A stretch of 64,000 nt of DNA from positions 13,810,510-13,874,509 of the forward strand of contig NC_037265.1 in NCBI RefSeq assembly GCF_000002425.4. Direction: 5' to 3'. The position numbers and the translations under genes were made by a program. The notes under the pieces are model-generated. The model did not search any database. It was not told the origin of the DNA and saw nothing but the letters and a program-made list of their open reading frames with translations. Positions 61,801 through 64,000 of this stretch are shown in pieces (position 1 is the first letter of the stretch; the number at the start of each line of letters is the position of its first letter). The DNA is from Physcomitrium patens. Its lineage: Eukaryota > Streptophyta > Bryopsida > Funariales > Funariaceae.

Positions 61801-63087
61801 GGAGCAACATCAGACACTCGAAAGCAGGATCATGAATCCCTGATTAATCAGCTCCTGGTCGAACTCGACGGTTTTGAAACCCAAGAAGGAGTTGTTCTTA
61901 TAGCAACCACCAGTCGTCCCTATGCTATTGATGAAGCTCTGCGAAGGCCAGGACGCATGGATCGAACCATCCAGCTTCCAATGCCGAATGTAACTGAACG
62001 GGAGCAGATTCTGCGGAAAGTGGCTGCAGACATTATGGACCCAAAGCATGTAGATTATGTGGACTGGGCCGAGGTAGCAGATAAGACCGCAGGTCTCACA
62101 CCCGCTCAGTTGAAGTGCGTGCCTCGGGCCTTGGAGGCAAACGCGGTTGGGTTAAAGCCTGTGGATGATGATGAAATTAACAGTGTTGCTGGCTGGCTTG
62201 CCACGTTTAACCAAATTCTGCCTATGTGGTTCAGAAGGACAAAAATGGTGGTCAAGTGGAATGAAGATCTGATCGATTGGCTAGGTCTGCGACTGTCCAA
62301 AGAAGATCTTGAAACTGCTGTTGAGACTATGGATGTTTTTAATGAAACCCGACCCGGAATCGAACTGGAGAATCCTCCTGTCATTTGGACACGAGAATAC
62401 AAGTTCCCGCATGCAGTTTGGGCTGCTGGTCGAGCCTTGACTGCGTTCCTCCTTCCTAGTTTTGATCGTCTGGATCAGGCATGGCTTGATCCGAGTTCTT
62501 GGGAAGGAGTTGCTTTCACCAAGTTGACAAAACAGTTGGAAGCAGGGTATCAAGAAACAGGTACTATGACTCGGTCGTATTACGAAAAATCCTTGGTGTT
62601 GTGTTTTGGGTCTTATGTTGCTGGTCGACTGCTTCTTCCTTTTGGTGAAAATAACAATTTATCCAAAGGAGAGTTGGAGAATGCGGAGGGCATCGCAGCT
62701 GAGATGGTAATGCAATTTGGATGGGGCCCACACGATAGCCCGCTTGTATACGCCAAGGCTGGTTCTCCTACCTCAATTGCGATGGGTGACAAACATGAGG
62801 AAGAGGTTAAATCTGCTATACAGAAGTTATATCTCATTGCTACTGAGAGGTGCTACAACATGCTACACAGAAACCAAAGAACCCTCAGCGCAGTCGTCGA
62901 GCACTTGATTCAATACGACTGTGTTACAACGAAGGACCTGTCTAGGATATCAGATGAAACTGGTGCAGTGTTTGAAGAGGACCCTTTTGAATTGGTACCG
63001 TATTCACGTATGGAAATGTTTTCTGGGTCCAAAAATGGCACAACACGTGTAACAAAGGCATTACCAGCTGGGGCATCAGCTAATTAA
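58819..63087 (+). CDS. FTSHI5: FtsHi5-type plastid AAA protein, protease-dead
   Basis: Intronless, 1422 residues (Arabidopsis FTSHI5/EMB2458 is about 1320). ATG 58819 is the first in frame after the TGA at 58768. Order: Arg/Ser-rich transit peptide, hydrophobic segment (about 216-237), acidic stretch and long coiled coil (from about 275), a conserved domain with WDLFQLPFKVIWW, membrane segment (about 810-830), then the AAA module. Walker A is GGPGTGKT (925-932). Walker B ends in Asp-Asp (IIFMDDFD, 985-986) instead of Asp-Glu. The arginine-finger region is RRPGRMDR. Where FtsH has HEXXH zinc ligands this protein has FPHAVWAAGRAL (1196-1207), so peptidase activity is lost. In Arabidopsis, FtsHi1/2/4/5 with FtsH12 and Ycf2 form the inner-envelope ATPase complex that pulls proteins into plastids; the same role is inferred here. 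Confidence 0.95.
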   Translation: MSALCPSVTAASLWSFCGNRRRSRCSRSSRGSKWGRALHHGEPGLSSKCELRGLLSTCPRRVINARKHSSRGWNESSMLRSQRGDLLFIGLPPQRINAFGVGVLGLSLCFRLENLIRASCCSGDFNGNSVQKLDFRTSAECPSTLISPLSGCSNHGSVTRECESVAGGAHECTCCDENGGFGGNGGVGLLGNGENFMDNSKFDVFIESVSQCVRNMGKALALGVVIAAVGFGPRVFSKVAIAAPAVAVRNDVTEATTELEGEEVEDSDDELSEVKIQQFQRQKELEKLEREKLRVALKIDQKLEELEALGEQAECEPNKRAIFFQKLEEAVRMTSLGALQLQREKVLELNSTIDQLMKERDIAVKRAESVEEEVLSAQSQLQNFDDGSDDGNWKQREILESLVKDAETRCSELWQKVSDFEREMLEKQMWIEKALFDDLPSVEDQGMIEYEKVYQRQLQRQSGSSMGEEDVSRVIKDLELAGETHGKQALLPLAVGVEQEYKMSGLEVDADTQELIDKIKNEMKRAVELRAQFDSQVRQCLGKGEDEDIGHVRIPVDDTMNNLSTSDLLIDTSELGEDIPEEGRDYVREKQVQILVARDRVLADTWYNKREECWEMSPMAASYSVTKKLVAKARVRHDRGIMYLTLKGDDREYRVDIPALDAQLHEAGGFDSLYINMSIEGTPVSTEFMWIPLKEWPVWDLFQLPFKVIWWVLEDIWNSPLLTSIRPYYFKTLVETFEEIMVRFGFPIIQAVLPLRARVALGFDLPEGAEEAEPTDIMIWQQEAQKKTDARYGEGTGSPAWWISLPLRTYVVGIPLYFFVTIVGALLLAPFTPRKLAMNEAQWKEKKQEQLEKEINRESKKDEIDPIKNVFDKMKRVKHPQVRLQDFAGIDAVKEEINEVISFLRNPKIFQEMGARPPRGVLIVGGPGTGKTTLALAIAAEAKVPMVELQGAELEGGAWVGQGASNVRELFKTAREVSPLIIFMDDFDHFAGVRGATSDTRKQDHESLINQLLVELDGFETQEGVVLIATTSRPYAIDEALRRPGRMDRTIQLPMPNVTEREQILRKVAADIMDPKHVDYVDWAEVADKTAGLTPAQLKCVPRALEANAVGLKPVDDDEINSVAGWLATFNQILPMWFRRTKMVVKWNEDLIDWLGLRLSKEDLETAVETMDVFNETRPGIELENPPVIWTREYKFPHAVWAAGRALTAFLLPSFDRLDQAWLDPSSWEGVAFTKLTKQLEAGYQETGTMTRSYYEKSLVLCFGSYVAGRLLLPFGENNNLSKGELENAEGIAAEMVMQFGWGPHDSPLVYAKAGSPTSIAMGDKHEEEVKSAIQKLYLIATERCYNMLHRNQRTLSAVVEHLIQYDCVTTKDLSRISDETGAVFEEDPFELVPYSRMEMFSGSKNGTTRVTKALPAGASAN

Positions 63088-63440
63088 TCACAACAAAATA
63101 GTTCGAAGCTTCGATGGGCCATCTTGACAGACCAGTGAGGGCTACTGTACAACGACCATTAGTGTTCATGATTTAGATGCAGCGGTTTTGTAGGTGTAGG
63201 TTAAATAATAGAGCGCATTCAAGTTCATATGGTTGTGGTAGTTTGCCTGGTGATGGATTGTTGTCTACAATCAAAGTCAGTGTTTCAGTACGTGACTTGC
63301 TAGCTGAAGTCTCTGTTAATTAGACTTAGACTATTCTGACCTGGCGCGATAACCCTTTAGGGCATGATGGGTATGCCAAAGGTTTCGTGGCAACCAGTTG
63401 CAGTGCGGGACCGTAGGCCCAGTCTGCGTTACAGTCTAGG
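63088..63440 (+). other. Probable 3' UTR and flank of the FtsHi5 gene
   Basis: Balanced sequence after the TAA at 63085-63087 without a coding frame. AATAATAG near 63204 is a weak poly(A)-like motif. Confidence 0.4.
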
Positions 63441-63546
63441 TTTGGTATTTCAAAATCTTAAAAAGTTGTCAGTATGTGCCCAACAATTGAGAGGGACACA
63501 GGAGAGATACGTGAGCATCAACCCATACAAACAATAATAGTCATAC

Positions 63547-63767
63547 CTTCGTACAAAAGTGGTTGGACGAGGCACAATACATGAAGTCTCTTTTTGTGCT
63601 GGGTCGTCCTCCGGGCTCAGGTTCGCCATTTGTTCACTTGCCACAAGTGATACTTTCTTCCTTTCTGGGATTGTTATGACTTGGACAAATGAATTATAGA
63701 TATTGTCTGCCTCCTTACATTGTGAAGCACATTGCACTGAGGGCTCACCTAACAAAACAAGAAACTC
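63547..63767 (-). other. Possible exon of an unidentified minus-strand gene
   Basis: On the minus strand a coding-like frame is bounded by TTGCAG (acceptor) at 63768-63773 and GTATGA (donor) after 63547. Wording includes SVQCASQCKEADNIYNSFVQ, IPERKKVSLVASEQMANLSP and CIVPRPTTFVRR. The frame stays open past the donor to 63450. No ATG is present, which suits an internal exon with the gene start beyond the right edge. An alternative donor (TTAG|GTGAGC) lies inside. No family is recognised. Confidence 0.3.
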
Positions 63768-64000
63768 CTGCAAATTCTGCCGTGGTGATATTCAGTATCA
63801 ATAAGGAGTGGAACGCAGCATCCACCAGAATTGTCATTAGTCCACCATATCAGAATTGATCGAAGCGTTGTACTAAGTGATAATGAGCTTGGTGGATACT
63901 ACAGATTATTTTTTTGTGTTGTGAAAACAGTTCTTTTAGAACCAGTCAAGAACCTTTTCTTAGCATCTACTCTGAAATGGAGCATTTTGGAACACTTCTC

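Noticed and set aside
1-64000. CRISPR arrays, operons, tRNA or rRNA genes
   Set aside because: No regularly spaced repeats with unique spacers, no gene clusters of prokaryotic type and no tRNA cloverleaf or rRNA core sequence were seen. The introns and retroelements show nuclear plant DNA.

Overview
The window looks like nuclear DNA of a land plant. It holds a plastid FtsHi5-type AAA protein with an N-terminal targeting region, two leucine-rich-repeat receptor kinase loci whose 69-72 bp LRR exons are joined by GT-AG introns, a plant-type zinc-ribbon/RING-H2 ubiquitin ligase, and plant Ty3/gypsy elements with initiator-Met-like and Asp tRNA primer sites. A non-seed plant (bryophyte or lycophyte) is my guess from gene style and the lack of introns in FtsHi5; the sequence does not prove it.

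Layout. 1-1190: mixed-composition DNA without an identified gene. 1454-2778: AT-rich foldback block with nested inverted repeats, including a near-perfect 64-bp palindrome. 2880-4680: balanced-composition island with several coding-like but interrupted frames of unknown identity. 4690-30260: a very AT-rich transposon graveyard with three solo LTRs of one family, a LINE reverse-transcriptase relic, and one older gypsy element of the same LTR family (15050-26924) split by a younger, tRNA-Asp-primed Athila/Tat-like element (16027-22104, TSD AGAAG). 30946-33430: a 5'-truncated, decayed receptor-kinase pseudogene. 36547-39662: an intact nine-exon receptor kinase of the same family. 39960-51300: another AT-rich block with a related solo-LTR-like sequence and a third gypsy element (44645-51236, reverse orientation) that itself carries an insertion. 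53987-55303: RING ligase on the minus strand. 58819-63087: intronless FtsHi5. 63547-63767: a possible exon of an unknown minus-strand gene.

The host genes do not form a pathway. The two receptor kinases are a duplicate pair, one alive and one dead, and both lack the usual lysine of the catalytic loop. FtsHi5 belongs to the plastid inner-envelope import-motor complex and shows no zinc-protease signature. The strongest biological points are the atypical kinase pair, the intronless protease-dead FtsHi5, the nested retroelements with readable target duplications, the palindrome-rich foldback block and the unidentified coding-like island. I found no convincing wholly new system.
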